Below, in pieces: positions 5,635-7,379 of a stretch of 7,379 bases of DNA. Within the stretch, counting starts at the first letter, position 1. Every line of letters begins with the position of its first letter. The position numbers and the translations under genes are program-made. Source of the DNA: Candidatus Thiodiazotropha taylori (lineage in GTDB: Bacteria; Pseudomonadota; Gammaproteobacteria; Chromatiales; Chromatiaceae); the NCBI GenBank assembly GCA_019100305.1, contig JAHRHW010000223.1, positions 1 through 7,379 on the forward strand. The letters are read 5' to 3'. The notes beneath the pieces were generated by a model. It was not told where the DNA came from. It made no database searches and saw only the letters and a list, made by a program, of their open reading frames with translations.

Positions 5635-7379
5635 TCAATGGGCCTGGTCCCAGTTGTCTCCTACGCCAACTTCCACCAGTAGCGGTACATCGAGTTTCGC
5701 CGCCCCCTCCATACGCTCCGTCAGCACACTCTTGGCTTCATCCAGATACCCCGGTTCGACCTCGAAGACCAATTCATCGTGCACCTGCATCAACATCTGC
5801 ACCGGCGGCTTCTCCCCTTCAATCCACTCATCGACCGAAAGCATGGCCCGCTTGATGATATCCGCTGCGGTGCCCTGCATGGGCGCATTGATGGCCGTGC
5901 GCTCAGCTGCTGTGCGGCGCTGGTGATTGCGGGCGTTGATATCGGGCAGATAGAGGCGACGACCGAACAGGGTCTCCACATATCCCTGTTGATGGGCCTG
6001 CTCACGGATTCGATCCATAAATTCAGCCACTCCTGGGTAGCGATCGAAGTAGAGGTCGACATACTCCTGGGCCGCCTTGCGTTCGATACCCAGCTGACGC
6101 GCCAGTCCAAAGGCCGACATGCCGTAGATCAAGCCGAAATTGATCGCTTTGGCTGAACGACGCTGATCTGAGCTCACTGCTTCCAGGTCGGCGCCGAAAA
6201 CCTCTGCCGCCGTGGCGGTATGGATGTCCTTACCCTCCGAGAAGGCCTTTAACAGCCCCTGGTCCTGTGACAGGTGGGCCATGATGCGCAGTTCAATCTG
6301 GGAATAGTCAGCCGCCACCATTTTCCAGCCGGCCTGGGGCACAAAGGCCTGCCGGATTCGACGCCCCTCCTCGCTGCGAATCGGGATATTCTGCAGATTC
6401 GGGTCGGTAGAAGAGAGTCTACCGGTGGCAGCAACAGCCTGATGATAGGAGGTATGCACCCGCCCCGTGACCGGATTGACCATCTCGGGTAGCTTATCGG
6501 TGTAGGTGGATTTCAGCTTTGCCAATCCCCTGTGCTGCAGGATCACCGACGGGAGTTCATGCCCCTGATGGGCCAGCTCAACCAACACCGACTCGGCAGT
6601 GGACGGCGCCCCTTTTGGGGTTTTACTGATCACCGGCAACTGCAGCTCATTGAAAAAGACCTCACCGATCTGCTTTGGCGAGCCAAGATTGAAGTTGTGC
6701 CCGGCCAGAGTGTAGGCCTGCTGCTCCAGCTCATGCAGCTGCCGGGCAAAAACGTCACTCTGCTCGCGCAGCATGGTGCTATCGATGCTGACCCCGTTAC
6801 GCTCAATGCGCGAGAGTACCGGCACCAATGCCACCTCCAGTTCATTGAAGAGCTTTGTAAGTGAAGACTCACTTTCTAGTTTCGGCCAGAGTTTTTCGTG
6901 CAGTCTTAAGGTTATGTCTGCATCTTCAGCCGCGTATGGCGAGGCTTGATCCAACTCGATCTGATTGAAGGTGAGCTGTTTTTTACCCTTTCCGGCGATA
7001 TCTTCAAAATGGATTGTGGCGTGGTTCAGATAGTTTTTTGCCAACGAATCCATGTCATGGCGGGTTGCGGTGGAATCAAGCACATAGGACTCCAACATGG
7101 TGTCAAACGCGATACCCCGCATCTGGATGCCATAGCGGGCCAGCACACTCATATCGTATTTCAGATTCTGACCCACCTTTTTCTGCTCAGGATCTTCCAG
7201 TAGTGGTTTGAACTGCTCCAACACCCACTCCAGAGGGAGCTGTTCGGGTGCCCCCGGATAGTCGTGGGCGAGCGGTACATAGGCCGCCTCTCCCGCTGAG
7301 ATGGCAAAGGAGAGACCCACCAGTTCCGCCTGCATGTAGTCGAGACTGGTAGTCTCCGTATCAAAAGCGAACAGTTCGC
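5635..7379 (-). CDS. polA: DNA polymerase I, C-terminal 580 residues (5' end beyond the window)
   Basis: Replication and repair polymerase that fills gaps and removes RNA primers. The visible part starts inside the 3'-5' exonuclease domain, at about residue 350 of the 928-residue E. coli enzyme. The frame is open to the right edge and reads ELFAFDTETTSLDYMQ, so the internal ATG at 7335 is not the true start; the 5' nuclease domain is missing only because the window ends. Numbering from the visible edge, the proofreading residues are intact: Exo I D6-T-E8, Exo II N71 and D75 in GQNLKYD, Exo III Y148 and D152 in YAAEDAD. Polymerase motif A is DYSQIELRI (D357, E362), motif B RRSAKAINFGLIYGM (K410, F414, Y418) and motif C QVHDELVFEV (H533, D534, E535). 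It ends NWDQAH like E. coli PolA. It is convergent with the oxidoreductase cluster and visibly more GC-rich. Transcription probably runs into the downstream sRNA terminator. Confidence 0.98.
   Translation of the reverse strand, partial: ELFAFDTETTSLDYMQAELVGLSFAISAGEAAYVPLAHDYPGAPEQLPLEWVLEQFKPLLEDPEQKKVGQNLKYDMSVLARYGIQMRGIAFDTMLESYVLDSTATRHDMDSLAKNYLNHATIHFEDIAGKGKKQLTFNQIELDQASPYAAEDADITLRLHEKLWPKLESESSLTKLFNELEVALVPVLSRIERNGVSIDSTMLREQSDVFARQLHELEQQAYTLAGHNFNLGSPKQIGEVFFNELQLPVISKTPKGAPSTAESVLVELAHQGHELPSVILQHRGLAKLKSTYTDKLPEMVNPVTGRVHTSYHQAVAATGRLSSTDPNLQNIPIRSEEGRRIRQAFVPQAGWKMVAADYSQIELRIMAHLSQDQGLLKAFSEGKDIHTATAAEVFGADLEAVSSDQRRSAKAINFGLIYGMSAFGLARQLGIERKAAQEYVDLYFDRYPGVAEFMDRIREQAHQQGYVETLFGRRLYLPDINARNHQRRTAAERTAINAPMQGTAADIIKRAMLSVDEWIEGEKPPVQMLMQVHDELVFEVEPGYLDEAKSVLTERMEGAAKLDVPLLVEVGVGDNWDQAH

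Noticed and set aside
5489..5926. Open plus-strand frame of 145 codons starting in the hairpin region.
   Set aside because: It overlaps the terminator and sRNA hairpins and runs antisense into polA. Its Ser/Thr/Pro-rich translation matches no protein pattern; it is a shadow frame.

Overview
The window looks like chromosomal DNA from a gammaproteobacterium, plausibly a respiratory or sulfur-metabolising one. The main clue is the 5'-truncated polA on the minus strand: its exonuclease and polymerase motifs read almost like the Escherichia coli enzyme. The lineage and lifestyle are inference; nothing here names a species.

Layout. Positions 6-5322 (+) hold a co-directional cluster of five genes. 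(1) A Tat-exported DmsA-like molybdopterin oxidoreductase. (2) A DmsB-like protein with sixteen cysteines for four [4Fe-4S] clusters. (3) A secreted diheme c-type cytochrome with an unusual second domain and tail. (4) A secreted DUF302 protein. (5) A 151-residue protein I do not recognise by name; its strand/helix pattern resembles a P-loop NTPase that has lost its nucleotide-binding motifs. Genes 1-3 are separated by only 23 and 36 nt and are almost certainly one operon. Genes 4 and 5 follow after 95 and 84 nt. From 5635 to the right edge, polA runs on the opposite strand, convergent with the cluster. It is visibly more GC-rich than the cluster.

The 312-nt gap between them (5323-5634) is the most interesting part. 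On the minus strand, just after the polA stop, there is a near-ideal sigma-E/AlgU-type promoter (GAACTT, 16 nt, TCAGA). It is followed by three consecutive stem-loops, the last being a strong intrinsic terminator ending in seven U. This predicts an sRNA of about 120 nt downstream of polA, the same position as E. coli Spot 42 and Pseudomonas ErsA, the latter being sigma-22 dependent. All three hairpin loops are C/U-rich and could pair with Shine-Dalgarno sequences.

How the genes may work together (inference). The DmsA- and DmsB-like subunits would form a periplasmic two-subunit molybdoenzyme. No DmsC-type quinol-oxidising membrane anchor is present. A diheme cytochrome c takes its place, so electrons probably pass between the Fe-S subunit and the cytochrome pool. 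Substrate and direction (reductase or dehydrogenase) cannot be read from the sequence.
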